Assembly: GCA_036873755.1 (NCBI GenBank)
Contig: JAVTVY010020256.1
Span: 1-64,000, forward strand
Direction: 5' to 3'
From: Hanleya hanleyi
Lineage: Eukaryota > Mollusca > Polyplacophora > Lepidopleurida > Hanleyidae
Length of the DNA: 64,000 bases
Shown: positions 23,206-38,200 of the stretch, piece by piece
Layout of the letters: every line of letters begins with the position of its first letter
Position numbering within the stretch: position 1 is the stretch's first letter
Notes under the pieces: model-generated
What the model was told of the DNA's origin: nothing
The model's input: only the letters and a program-made list of their open reading frames with translations
The model's database searches: none
Made by a program: the position numbers and the translations under genes

Positions 23206-26200
23206 GTAAGTTTGCGTTTTCATGTGCAGTACAAATATTCTCGGGGCAACAACGCTCCCTATGCGCTTTATTGTATTGTATATATTTGTGGACTACGTCA
23301 TCCAAAGCTGGCGAAGTCCTATGGTAACTTCTCCATGTTCTTCCGACCTTCGCCATTCAGTTTCTTAGCTTTCCAACAAATTGACCGATTTCTCTAAAAT
23401 TTCAACAGGAAAACTATGACGTCAAGCTGATATCTCTTACCAAAATTGAGGTCAGTAGGTCAAAGGCCACGGTCGCTCTCGCCTTGACATCCGGAAATCA
23501 TCGAAATTCATATTTTGTTTGAGTGGATACATCAATTGGAGATTATATGTCAGGTACTGGAATGATCAAAGGTCAAATTGATCGAAGGTCAACCGCTCCC
23601 CACAAAAAGGAAATTATTAAAAATAGTGTCTGTGCCATTATCCGGTTCATACTCCATGTAAGAATCATGAGACAATGCATACAATAGCCAAGTCTGGGGG
23701 CAACAATGTGTCTAGATGAGAGCCTTTTCAGCTGCACAAAAGACTCAGACAATAGCCTCCTACATGAAGTATCTACCCATATCCCAGTCCAATAGGGCGA
23801 ATTGTGATCAAACTTCGGGAATATCTCACGCAAACAAACAGCAAACAAGAAACCTATAGCGTTGAAAAGGTCAAGGTCACTGGGGATATAAATCAGAAAA
23901 AACAGACATGTTAGACATTGCGATTGTCTTCAAATAGTTAGAATACTATTTATATGATTTGTTCATGAATATGCTTCAAATTCAGACAATTCCCTGTTTT
24001 CTGTGTTATCAAATTTATGGAGCCTGGGTCAGTCCACTTATCATTGTTTAGAGCCAAAAATGCACAATAACCTCAGAATTTTGCTTTGCTTGCCCTCACA
24101 TTGCACAAGTATATGAATGCAGAAACACACAAGTTATTCAAACAGCTAAATACCATTATTTTCACCAATGGTCTACCGTAACTTTCCATTTTGTAATGCA
24201 ATTATTCATATATGCATTAACTTGACTTTCTTCTCTTTACAGGAGCATTCCTTGTACCATACTTTATTATGCTGCTGTTAGTCGGGATCCCGATATTCTT
24301 TCTGGAGTTAGCTTTTGGACAGTTCGCCAGTTTAGGACCTATAAGCAACTGGTCGTTCAGTCCACTATTCAAGGGTGAGTAGTCTACCTTCCTTGTTATC
24401 TTCCTCAGACCGAAAGAAAGGCGCGAGGTTTGGTTTGGTATCGAAAGGCTGAAATGGCGTTTATACATCACACCCATAGGTGCGTAGGCAGCAGACTTTC
24501 CTCAAATCTGGCATCTAATGAGCCTCAGTTTACATTATTCTCGTGCAAATTGCCATACTTGGTCTTCTTCATTAAATGGTAGATATATTGCACTTGGTCG
24601 TCATTGTGGCAAGATTAAACACATCAGTTTGCAATATTCTCAAACATTTTGCCACATATATCTTGATCCGATGTTACATCTAGATATACTATATGCCTAC
24701 TTATTAGGTTGACCAAATCAAAGTAAATGCTGCGTACATTTTTGTTCATTTCAGGGGTGGGTTACTGTACCGTGCTGATATGTGGAATGATAAATATATA
24801 CTACAATATTGTGCTGGACTACTGCATCTTCTTCTTCTTCGCCTCTATGGCCAAATATCTCCCCTGGGAAAGTTGTGACAACTGGTGGAATACATGCAAA
24901 TGTAAAACTCCTGACAGTGAACAGAACGACTCGTGGATTAATTATACCAGGTCGGAATGTGTAGATAGCTATTATAACGGTACGTATATTTATACCATGC
25001 TTTTGGATAGAACAATTTAAAATTCTAGTCTGTAAGATACTGAAAATATGTTGATGTTGTGTCTGTTTGGTGATCAATCTCTCTAGACGTTGGTTGATAG
25101 GTTGATAGTTTCATACTGCAGCGCAAGCACAAAAGTTCTGAATTCATGCCACAGATGGTTAGGAAATAAAATGCCATGGTGGTCAGGCAAATTCCGTTGT
25201 AGAGGCCAAGAATGTCCGGTGACTAAAGTATCCCGATCTTATCTTCTAAATCCGCTAGGACTTCTTTCTTTCACATTTGGGATGAGTGTCCGTCCTTTGT
25301 TCCAATAGCAATGATAGAAAATGATACGAGATGGAACAATAATCCCTTGTACGTTCTTAGCTATCACACAGGCATATAGACAAGAAATCACGATATTCTG
25401 ATTGCATTCCCCCCAAAGATATCAAAGAATCAAGAGGGATTCAGCTACGCTTTTATTGCAGCTGTTCATGTGTACATCCTTAACCCACAGGCTGCTGGTT
25501 CCTGTTGCTTCAATGCATTTTTCTGAGAAGCAACAGGAACTTGATAATGTGATGTCCAGTATTGTAATATCACTTGTCTTTATTGCACCATGTAAGCGTC
25601 CTGTTTGTGTCTTGTGCGCTGTCCTCGGTGTTTTATAGAGTGGGTGTCTGGTTTCATGCTGCTTCAAAGATCTCTTCTTTGAGGTAGCAGGAACGTACCT
25701 TGGTTGGATGTTGCTTAGTTGGTTCGTCGCGATATAGCTGAAATATTGTTGAAAGCGACGTTAAATTCTATTCACTCACTCCTTGTGGTCGAGAGCACTC
25801 TTTTCCTAGACACAGTATGGCGCCATATACTCTCGACCCCAAGCAGCATGTGAATACCCACTCTGCCCCTAGCATCAGCTTAAGTTGAATTAGATACCGA
25901 CACTGAAGAGCCCATTATATAATAGCTCTACCAAGATACCTGATAGAAATTGATGGGCGGTGTCACTGTGTAAGAAACAGTTCATAGTAAATTGGGGAAA
26001 ATTTGAACAAGTACAGGTCCTATGCATAATATCAGTCTGTAATGCCAGATGCCCACCAAGCGTTTATGAAAACAATCTCGGGATAAGACCGCTTGAAGAA
26101 AGTCTGCTGATCTTCGTTTGCAACATTTGTGACATATGGCGAACTTAGCCTATATGGTAAACCGTCATACCTATAACATACATGGCCTAAATTTTGGGGG

Positions 26201-29200
26201 CCTGAGTTAATAAGATGCAAAAATTATCATAAGTATTTCGCGCGAAGAACAATATTGATAAAAAGAGCTGAGATGCAATGAGTGAAGTGGAAATTGTCGA
26301 TTTTCTATGCTCAGTAAATGATAATGAACCTTGATGTATACTTTCCATAGTGTGCAAAAGAATTGCGACATTACGTTTCGTAACTTGTGTCTAATTCCTC
26401 TTAAACGCTAGGGACCGTATGAACCCATGAACTTCAAGATCCTCGCGGTGTTCATATGAATAGACACAATCAAAGCGAGACTGTGATACATCACTCTCTA
26501 GATAACGACTTTACAACGAAAATCATATGCATTAGGAATGCTGAAGAGCGATACGGATTTTATACTTTGGAACAACAGGATGTCTTGCCGGCATCATTGA
26601 AAACTGTTGACCGCTTCTCCCTTGCAGGGAACTAGCCTATGTCTATGTATACTATGATTGTTGTGGGGTTTTTTTCGAATTTGGTGCTGTTGCTGTTATA
26701 TGAAATGTGAATAAATATTTAGATTATGAACGCAAAAAATGTTGAATGGACGACGGCTGAATACTGAATGACGGACTAGACACTTGTATGTTATGTATTA
26801 TTGTATATTTTCGTTTCATTTGTAGGAAATCTGACAATTGCAGATTTGAATAAAACCAAATCGCCTAGTGCTGAGTATTACAAGTAAGTAATTTAATTTG
26901 AATACATGTACATAACAAGGCGATCAACTTGTCCTGTTTATATATGGATCAGGCTCTGAAATCAACATCATCTCTAACTAGACGACATAGTATAGATATT
27001 GATCAAATTTAATTCATCGGATGAATTTCAGCGACACGATTTACATATGATGTTATTTTTGTCTCAAACCGTCATAGATTGTGTTACGAAGAGTAAATGA
27101 ATCACCACGACTCCTACCCTCTAAGAAAATTGGACGAAAAATGTAGCAGAAAGTGTGTCGATAGGGCGAATTAAAGTATACCTCTATATAAGTAACAACG
27201 TTGCCTGTCAGCAGTCCTGAATGAACCACAGTCATATATGCGATCGGTAAACCGAAGTGTTATATGAAAAGGTAAAAAATTACCTCTTATGGAAAGGAAT
27301 ATGTGTATTTATTATTTCAGTAATTATGTGTTACAAATCTCCTCCGGTATAGAAGACATGGGGTATGTCTCCTGGCAGCTTATACTCGGATTGCTCCTCG
27401 CCTGGCTCATTATATTTGCTGTGTTAATCAAAGGTGTGAAGTCGTTTGGAAAGGTAAGAGAAAGGTGACGAAGTTAGGCATTTCCAATTAGACACAGTTG
27501 GTGCCTCTAAGGGATTGCCTGTAATTATCTCCGCGTGAGACAATGATTTATATCGGCAGAACGTTGTGAAGAAACGTACAAACTAGCACCGTGGAGGCTA
27601 AGTCTGCCTTATTATGCATGCGATTTGATAGTATGACGGGCTAATACTGTCGGTGCGATGTTGTGGTATGTACAAAAGCCTGCGTTATGGCACAGTTTCA
27701 ATACAATGTTAATGTCATACCCTTTTTTCTGTAAATATTACATTGACTGTGGTTATCCCAGACAGTAATAGAGAGAGAGATTCGTTCGAGACTGTTTACG
27801 GGAGTTGTGTATATTCTCCTATGTGAGTTAACCATAAACGTTAATATGAGAAGCACCCATGCAGAGAACTTTCGCTCTGTCTGGTCGTGAGTGCCCCTCT
27901 CCTCGCCCCCTGATTTTGATGAGGTACAATAAAAGCGAACCTGAGATACAACACATATCACGAATCGTTAGATTTTTGGTATGTGCTTTAGAATAGGTTA
28001 ACCAGGGACTATACTGTGAAGTCACGTGGCTCTGTCAGTATGTCGGCATCTCTTCCCACTTTCCTTGTATGTGTTGTAATTGTTCATCCTTGAAAACGAA
28101 ATGGAACTTTTGTTGGTGGAATGGAAATTCTTTGCGATCCTAAACCGAGGCCAGTGGGTAAAATGTATAGAGCGAAAGTTTAATTCGATTTCAGGGTACA
28201 GCTGGGGTCAGGATATAATCTTCTTCTCGACTTTAGACATTCTTGATCGCGCGCAAGAGCCACTTTAGATTACAGATTAGCAGGATTAGTAAAACATTTG
28301 CCCCTTTTCCTTCCAAACAGTGTTCAGCAGTTAAAACCATTTGCGAGGTTATACACTGGCGCATTGCCAAGAGGTAGACCAGATCAAACGCATCTGTGTT
28401 CATGCTGTAATCTTGTGCTAGATATTACTGTATATTGCGTCTTTCGCTGTCAAAAGTTTTACCTCATTTAGATACTTGGACCCCTTGCAGAGAAATTGTT
28501 TGGGATCCATGTGCACTAATATCAGCTAACTCTACCTCAGTGTGAGCTTTTATTATAAGACTGGTATTTGCTCTTTTCCCTACATGCTTTAAGTGAGATA
28601 GACGTATCTTGGGGTTGTGCAGCTACTGATACCAGTACAGGATCAGTGCTGCTTTACCAGCATTCAATCATCCTTCGAGATTCCCACTCTTAATTTGTTT
28701 ATTATGTGTTCGGCTAATTTTTTTTAGTGTCCGTGTAGTAACGGCGTCCCGGTGTTTGATCTCTCCGGTTACGTGTGAAAACTCCAGGCTGTCGGGGTTT
28801 TTTTATCTTTAACTTTCGTTTTTTGTTCTACATTACACAAGATGGTATCACTTTAGGTCGCATAACAGCGATATGTCAGTCAAAATAAGAGCCTGAGTGT
28901 ATCGCAATTCTGCATATCCATAGTGCCACTGGTTCTTGGCAAACCCGAGGAATATGAACGAGGGATTTGTGCCTCCTTCCCACCATCGCTTCCAAATATC
29001 TCCAACAGAAAGTATAGACGTCGGAACTACCATAGAAATTCCAGGCAGCTCTTTATAAATGTTTCCATGCTCTACATGCGGTAGTTCATGTAACTGTCTC
29101 ATGCACTCACTCGCCTTCAGAAATACATAGCCTGTAAATCTGTAATATCTCTATAAAATGAAGCCGGCCTTCACTCTCGTCGACTTTATGACAAGAGAGA

Positions 29201-32200
29201 TGATTACATTTTCGACGTCATATACTATCCCTTTCTGGACACTATTATTCCAGTAAGACCTGCATATGACGAACACATATCGCGCCTAGTAGCATTTGTC
29301 AGATCCTGTGTGCAATGCGGCGGTTTTAATCAACATCACAAATCATTGTTACAGACTTATAAAACCAGACCATACCACCAAGCGCCTCCGCTCAAAGTTT
29401 CCCAATTTTGGTGATATATATCGCTTGCTGATAGCAAAATACGAGCACAGCGTGCAAGAACCCGGGGCTAGGGACCATATGAACCCATGTATTTACAATT
29501 CCTCACGGTGTTCACATGAACAGACACAAAGCGTGACTGAGATACATTCTCCAAATAACGACATTACAACGAAAATCATATGAGAATACTTATCAGCTAT
29601 ATGGATTTGATATTTTTGGAACATCGCGATGTCTTGCCGGCATCTTTGAAACTGTTGACTGCTTCTCTCTTAGGAATAAGAAACTAGCATATGTTTATGT
29701 ATATTATGATTGTTTTTCTTTGAATTTTGTGCTAATGCTTTTTATATGAGGTCTTTGGATTATGAACGAGAAAATTCTTTAGTAGGCGACGGCTGAAAAA
29801 TAAATGTCGTACTAGACGCTTGTATGCTTTAACTCCAGTCAGGTAACACTGTTTCTGTGACCGGAGATGAACGTAATAGACGTGCCAATACTGAAATCGT
29901 TTTGAGACACCCTGTTAATTATTTGTCCATTTCATATATTTTCTGGTTAGAATTGGATTTAAAACTTTGGTATCAGCATTTGTTATGAACTAGTTTACCA
30001 CTGGGATGTCTTACCTCGTAAAAACCCCTCGATCGCATGTATATATAGTATGCTAGACAAAGGCTGTTTTCAAGCTTAGTAGCCTGATGGCAGATTGGGT
30101 GTAATATCATAGTTGGCCATGGCTATACGACCTCTGTGCTCAACGTTTGCCTAATTCTGCTTGCTGGATTCTGGTATTTGTCTCCTACCTAACATAAATT
30201 GACTCTGCCTATATGATTTTTTTGTTTTGTTCTATTGTAGGTTGTTTATTTTTCTGCAATATTCCCCTATGTTTTACTGACTGCCCTGCTGATACGAGGA
30301 GTCACTTTACCAGGGGCCATGGACGGCATTGCTTATTACCTCAAACCTAACTGGTCCAAATTAAAGGATGCCTCGGTAGGTACACCGTAGTAACCATTAT
30401 TCACATACGATCCATGTTCGATGTTATCAAGTGTTAATCATGGATGCTTGTCACTTGTTTCTCTGCAATTTGAGATAATTCAACTCTTCATGTGTTTTAC
30501 AGTGCTTCGGATTCAAACGGAGAGATTGGTTATAGGTGATTTCTACATGATTTCAATATCTTAATTGTTCAGAAGGAATGATAAATGTGAAACCTTGTCA
30601 TACCTAATTATAAAATGCATAATAACATCTCGTTCATGGAAGCCGTTTTAATAAAAAGACCTGTTTTAGCGTGTTGAATATCAATCTAATTAAAACTGAA
30701 TCCTATCTGCTCCCCCATTTGGATATGTCGCTTGTAGGACTTGCGCGTCAACCAATCCTGAGATCTCTTCCTAGTGAATTGAAGGGAACATTAATGGTAG
30801 AGAAACATTGGTGGCTCAGCCGAATCAGACGCCGCCCTGGTGGGGTTTCCTTTCATGTTGCCGCGGTCCCGGCATTGTGACACCATAATACGGGTAGATA
30901 TATGGACTGGTCTTTGGTGTAAACATTAGGATAAACAGAGTCGGTGACCCTATCCCCCCTCCTCGACTACAAGTGGGTTAGTCCAGATGCGACCGTATTG
31001 TCATAATGCTATTAAATATTCATGACATGGGCGCTCAAAACACCAAGTTCAATTGAAATATGCAAGATGCTATAAATGGACATGTACGATTGAGGACATG
31101 TACGATTGGGGACATGTACGATTGGGGAACGTTGATAGGATGTTCATTTATTAAGATTGCTTGAATATAATACGTTGTGTTGCCCCATCTTGGTTAAATC
31201 CCCATACTTGGATAAGCTGATAGAACAAGACAGAAACTGCCTTGTTGACGTTAGTGATAAATGTGGAATTATGACCACTAAAGGTGGTTTATATTTATAT
31301 ATATTTATGTTTAAAACGAGCGGTCTGCTGATGTGGAGAAGTGGCATAAGAAAATAACAAGCCAAATAGCCTTCTTAAATTTCTATATCATTATATTCAA
31401 CCTACAGTTTTGAACTCCAAGCTCTCAAAATAGATATATACGTGCGTCATGTATTGCTTGAGTTAAATATATGGTGAACCACCTTGAGTCCAACGTGACC
31501 TGTGTCATTGGATTCCTGTTTATATGTAACCTCAACTACAAAACCTCCCACTACTATTAACAGCATGCGCTTGCGTAATATCCCAGTGAATCCCTGGCAG
31601 TGAATAGTGCAATACCAGCTCATATTTCTTGTTAGCTCATCCCTAGCTATGAAATATGAAACACCAACATCGATCGACAATTAGAATCTTCAGAATGGTT
31701 GGCACAGGCTGACGGTAAGGACAATCGATAGACACGTTTTGAACGGAACCAGTTTAATGGTATCTGGAACAGGAGAATTTGGGATGTAAAAACTCGTATT
31801 GGGAGCAATCAAGGACATATAGATTACATTGCGAACGTTCAACTCCCACGCAAATATCGACGCTTCCCTAACATATCTCGGAAGTAAAGTCGCTCGCGTT
31901 CACTGGTAATAACTCTTTAATTCCCCTGGGAATACCCGACCTCTTCTACCCCAAATACTTCGATTTCAAAAGCCACCGAATTTACACGCTCCCTTGAAGA
32001 ACTTGTTTACTGTGAAGTCCCCATCAACACAGTCGAAGCCCAAACTGGGAACCGTAAAATTGACATTCGCTTGCTTCTTGTATATGCCATTGTATTGATC
32101 AGTGGTTTAGCCTAGACTGTTGGAAGACTGGTCGGCTTGTATGTAACTGATATAAATAAATTGCGACGACTGTAAACGATATTTTCATCAGGTCGAGGAT

Positions 32201-35200
32201 TCCGTTTCGCAAAAAAAAAGAATAATAATAATAATAAAAAATACGGCAACTCTATCTCCTTGGCATCTCTTTTCAGGAACCTGTCTGTTCAAAAATGAAC
32301 AGGGCTGCACATGAACAGTCTCGGTAACCACATTTAAACCTAGCTGTGTTTTGTTCCTCACAAAAGTTGCTTCAGAAGCATAAACACGGATAGTTACCGG
32401 AACAATCTAATGGAAATGCTGGATTTCTTTTTGAAAATTTTAATTGATCAATCATATGTTTTATAACGGGAGAATATAAAAGTCAATGTCTCGTTACCAC
32501 TTCTTTACACTGCAACCATGACTGGGAACGAAACATTGACAAAGGTCCTGAAGGACGGTTTGGCGAAGGTAAATGCACTCAATTCATCAGAAAAGCCCCT
32601 TGAATGAACTGTCAAAGTGCTTCATTGCTATTTACTATTTCCAGTAGTTTCAGAATCCATTTGTCAGTGGTTATCAGATATGGACAAAAGCTTGTTGTGA
32701 TGGCAGACCATAACCGTGCGATGAATGTCGAACTTGCCCTCGGCTCGTCATTTGTTTTAGTCCTTCTGGTTCAGCAAATCTATGCTTTCTTTCCGCTTGT
32801 ACACATCATCTGGCGAAACAGCTTAATCGCCTGATCATGAACTGGCGCTGTGAAATTTTGAGGATATTAAATGCACGCAAACGTACAGAGTTATATAGTC
32901 CGACCATATTGACATTCATCCTAAACTCCTGGAAACTATTCTGGTACAAGACGTTCAGACGTTCTTGGTGAATTCCTCCCCCCCCCCCATATGCTTTAAT
33001 CAAGACAACAAGGACATATTACCCTGATGACGGATGACGCCAACCTTGCCATCAGGACATGAAGGGAAACAGGTGAATAGGAACAAAGAACATCTTTTTG
33101 AGGTGCTCAGCACTTCGATCCTCTTTATTATCAACCTAGAATGTGTGGGTTAGCGATTCTTCCTTCTACATACGTATATAGATTTGTGATTGCTGAGTCT
33201 ATCATATGAGTATGGACACTGTAAATTGGTCTACCACTATAGCCAGGTCTGATGATCCAAGATACAATTGATATAGTTCACATTGACGAAGGAACATCAT
33301 CCATATCATTGAATTCCGCCCTGATGGGGTTTATAATCTCCGCACTCCGCGAACCATTTGATCCCTGAGGAACGTTAAAAATGGACCTTTTGTACTTGAG
33401 TGACGTCATTCATGGACATAGGGATAACCTAGACGTAAACGAACGTTTTCTTAACGTTATAACTCGTGAACTATGGACTCATTTGTTTTTTGTCGAAATC
33501 AGCTCAATGGACAGTGTGAAGACAATTACGCGAACTCCTCGTTATTCGCTTATGGTAACGTGTAGTTATTCTATACATGCCCACAAATCGACACAGTGTG
33601 TTACTGCTGCCCTACTGACTCGTATACTGGCAGACTAATAAACAGTTACAGATAATAATGCTATCCAGAATGTAACTTGGGTAGGACACTGGTATCGTTT
33701 TACCTCAATTAAAACTTATAGGACAAAGGTCAGATTCGTACTATGTCGTCAGCTGAATTCTATCGATAATTTGTACAACTGTTATGCGCAGGAATATTGC
33801 ACCCCTTCGCGTTTTCTGTCACGTCCGCACTACAGATTAGAAGATACAAGCGAAGTACTCTATCTGTTTGAATAGCCAGTGGTTATTTAGCAAGAACAGC
33901 TGGCGCGTAGTAAGATAACATCAGGTAGCCATTTAACGTTTCTCTGCTCTCACAAACAAATTTACGGATTTGGAGGCCGTTAACATTCGTGTTTGGAAAG
34001 TGGTGCACCATGTGTAGAATTCGGAAAGGATCTTGTACATCTGGGAGGCTTTTATTTTGTATGACGTCATTGCATGTGCCTTGCAATCGAAGACAGATGG
34101 CGATCTACGATTGCAAGCGACCAGTCTATTATAACAGGAAAGTTTTTTCCGGAGACGAATGAAGATGGACCCCAATAACACTAGGCAAAAAGTATTAATT
34201 GGCATACGTTTGATGTATTGAGAAATCACTGTGAAGGCCGCTCTAATGTATGGAAAATCCATGTTAAATGTTCACTACAATAATTTACCGTACATTTCTC
34301 ATATATTTGAACGGTCTTCGCAAGTATTTCCTACTACAGAAATTGTATTGTGCGTGTGAATATAAAGATTTGTACAGTCTGTAAAATAGTTTTGTCTGTC
34401 AACTGCCCTATGCTGCTCCTCATAGATATTGCTGTATAATTGTATATACATGTACAACACATGTGTTTCGAGTTATGTTCAGTTCGACTACTGATTTAAT
34501 ATGACATCAAGAACATCTTTTTGTCGTGCTCAGCACTTCGATCCTCTTTATTATCAACCCAGAATGTGCGGGTTAGCGATTCTTCCTTAGTTTTACATGC
34601 GTATATAGATTTGTGATTGCTGAGTCTATCATACGAGTATGGACTCTATAAATTGATCTAGGACTATAGCCAGGTCTGATGATCCAAGATGCAATGGATT
34701 TTGTTCACATTGACGAAGGAACATCATCCATACCATTGAATTCCGCCGTGATGGGGTTGCTAATCTCCGCACTCCGCGAACCATTTGATCCCTGAGAAAC
34801 GTTAAAAATGGACATTTTGTTCTTGAGTGACTTCATTCATGGATATACGGATAACCTAGACGTAAACGAACGTTTTCTTAACATTATAACTCGTGAACCA
34901 TGGGCTTTATTTGTTTCTGTCGAAATCAGCTCAATGGAAAATGCGAAGACAATTACGCGAAATCCTCGCTATTCGCTCATGGTAACGTGTAATTATTCTA
35001 AGCATGCCCACAAATCGACACCGTGTGTTACAGCTGCCCTACTGACTCGTATACTGGCAGACTAATAAACAGTTACAGGTAATAATGCTATCAAGAATGT
35101 AACTGGTATCCTTTTACCTCAATGAAAACTTATAGGACAAAGGTCAGATTCGTACTATGTCGTCAGCTGAATTCTGTCGGTAATTTGTACAGCTGTTATG

Positions 35201-38200
35201 CGCAGGAATATTGCACCATTCGCGTTTTCTGTCACGTCCGCACTACAGATTAGAAGATACAAGCGAAGTACTCTATCTGTTTGAATAGCCAGTGGTTATT
35301 TAGCAAGAACAGCTGGCGCGTAGTAAGATAACATCAGGTAGCCATTTAACTTTCTCTGCTCTCACAGACAAATTTACGGATTTTGAGGCCGTTATCATCG
35401 TGTTTGGAAAGTGGTGCACCATGTGTAGAGTTCGGAAAGTACCGTCTTGGTATAGCTGCAGGCAGAGGTTTTTTGTATTGTATGACGTCATTGCATGTGC
35501 CTTGCAATCGAAGACAGATGGCGATCTACGACTGTCTATTATAACATGGGATTTTGAGATGAATGAAGATGATTCCCAATAGCACTAAGCAAAAAGGTTT
35601 AATTGGCACACTTTTGATGTAGCGAGAAGTCACTGTGAAGGCCGCTGTAATGTATATGTATGTGAAATTTATGTTAAATGTTTACTACAATGATTTACCA
35701 TACACTTCCCATTGAGCGGTCTTAGCAAGTATTTCCTACTACAGAAATTGTATTGTACATGTGAATATAATGGTTTGTGTAGCGTAAGATCTGTAAGATA
35801 ATGTTGTCTGTCAATTGCCGTATGTTGCTCCTCAAGGATATCGCTGTATAATTGTAAAAACATATACAACAAATGTGTTCTGAGACAGAGCAAACAATTA
35901 TTTTCCGTTCGACTTCAGTAAATGTGCCGTCAGCAGCGGTATAATCAATATCCATTTACACTATCATTCTATACATATCAAAGGTTGATTGATTCCCTTA
36001 ATTGCTACAATTTTATGAACAGAACGACCATGACGGCCACTTGGAATAAGTGTCACCAGTGATAAGGAGAGAACAACTCAATTGAACTCTTTTTTATCTT
36101 GATAGATCATGGTTTCAAATCGATGCTTTATCTACAGTCGCAATTTGTTATGATAGGATAAATTGGAGAGACAATGAGTCGAGTATCAAATCGTGATCAA
36201 GATGATATATCAAGGTCAATGTGACCCGGAGTTCGGGATAACTATGTGGCCGGAATATTGCGATATCATTCAGTTGAATTTCGCAATTTGTCCTGAGTGT
36301 ATACATTATGCATGCATAAGACGTGCTGCATACCAAAATTTATGTCAAGGTCAGAGGTGCACAAGGACACTGTGCCCGCAAAATCAGAAGATCAGTAGAA
36401 ATGACGATCGTTTTTGTGCCTGAATACCTTAAAGACGATGCATCGCGATACGCACAAGTAAATAGTAGAAAATCTTGATTCGGTGATATAAGCCAAATCA
36501 GGACTGTGGAATATGATCAACTTTCATGTATATGCCCTTGTCAACTCAAACAAGATAATTTGTACAGACAATAATTTGTACAGCTGTTATGCGCAGGAAT
36601 ATTGCACCACTTCGCGTTTTCTGTCACGTCCGCACTACAGATTAGAAGATACAAGCGAAGTACTCTATCTGTTTGAATAGCCAGTGGTTATTTAGCAAGA
36701 ACAGCTGGCGCGTAGTAAGATAACATCAGGTAGCCATTTAACGTTTCTCTGCTCTCACAAACAAATTTACGGATTTGGAGGCCGTTAACATTCGTGTTTG
36801 GAAAGTGGTGCACTATGTGTAGAATTCGGAAAGGATCTTCTACATCTGGGAGGCTTTTATTTTGTATGACGTCATTGCATATGCCTTGCAATTGAAGACA
36901 GATGGCGATCTACGATTGCAAGCGACCAGTCTATTATAACAGGAAAGTTTTTTCCGGAGACGAATGAAGATGGACCCCAATAACACTAGGCAAAAAGTAT
37001 TAATTGGCATACGTTTGATGTATTGAGAAATCACTGTGAAGGCCGCTCTAATGTATGGAAAATCTATGTTAAATGTTTACTACAATAATTTACCATACAT
37101 TTCCCATATATTTGAACGGTCTTCCGAAGTATTTCCTACTACAGAAATTGTATTGTGCGTGTGAATATAAAGATTTGTACAGTCTGTAAAATAGTTTTGT
37201 CTGTCAACTGCCCTATGCTGCTCCTCATAGATATTGCTGTATAATTGTATATACATGTACAACACATGTGTTTCGAGTTATGTTCAGTTCGACTACTGAT
37301 TTAATATGACGTCAAGAACATCTTTTTGTCGTGCTCAGCACTTCGATCCTCTTTATTATCAACCCAGAATGTGCGGGTTAGCGATTCTTCCTTAGTTTTA
37401 CATGCGTATATAGATTTGTGATTGCTGAGTCTATCATATGAGTATGGACTCTATAAATTGATCTAGGACTATAGCCAGGTCTGATGATCCAAGATGCAAT
37501 GGATTTTGTTCACATTGACGAAGGAACATCATCCATACCATTGAATTCCGCCCTGATGGGGTTGCTAATCTCCGCACTCCGCGAACCATTTGATCCCTGA
37601 GAAACGTTAAAAATGGACATTTTGTTCTTGAGTGACTTCATTCATGGATATACGGATAACCTAGACGTAAACGAACGTTTTCTTAACATTGTAACTCGTG
37701 AACCATGGACTCTATTTGTTTCTGTCGAAATCAGCTCAATGGAAAATGCGAAGACAATTACGCGAAATCCTCGCTATTCGCTCATGGTAACGTGTAATTA
37801 TTCTAAGCATGCCCACAAATCGACACCGTGTGTTACAGCTGCCCTACTGACTCGTATACTGGCAGACTAATAAACAGTTACAGGTAATAATGCTATCAAG
37901 AATGTAACTGGTATCCTTTTACCTCAATGAAAACTTATAGGACAAAGGTCAGATTCGTACTATGTCGTCAGCTGAATTCTGTCGGTAATTTGTACAGCTG
38001 TTATACGCAGGAATATTGCACCATTCGCGTTTTCGGTCACGTCCGCACTACAGATTAGAAGATACAAGCGAAATACTCTATCTGTTTGAATAGCCAGTGG
38101 TTATTTAGCAAGAACAGCTGGCGCGTAGTAAGATAACATCAGGTAGCCATTTAACGTTTCTCTGCTCTCACAGACAAATTTACGGATTTGGAGACCGTTA

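Larger units (their letters stand above)
27454..30240 (+). other. SLC6 intron 5
   Basis: Carries one member of a dispersed repeat (27915-28080), copy 2 of the 380-bp direct repeat, and otherwise unrecognised AT-rich sequence. Confidence 0.5.

Noticed and set aside
31740..32110. Possible retroelement or gene fragment in intron 6
   Set aside because: Some frames look protein-like ([20 protein letters not shown]) but stops and frame changes are frequent and no family was recognised.
32604..32834. 76-codon plus-strand frame as a second exon after the TATA/ATG candidate
   Set aside because: It is out of phase with the proposed donor at 32568, and the in-phase reading stops after about sixteen codons.
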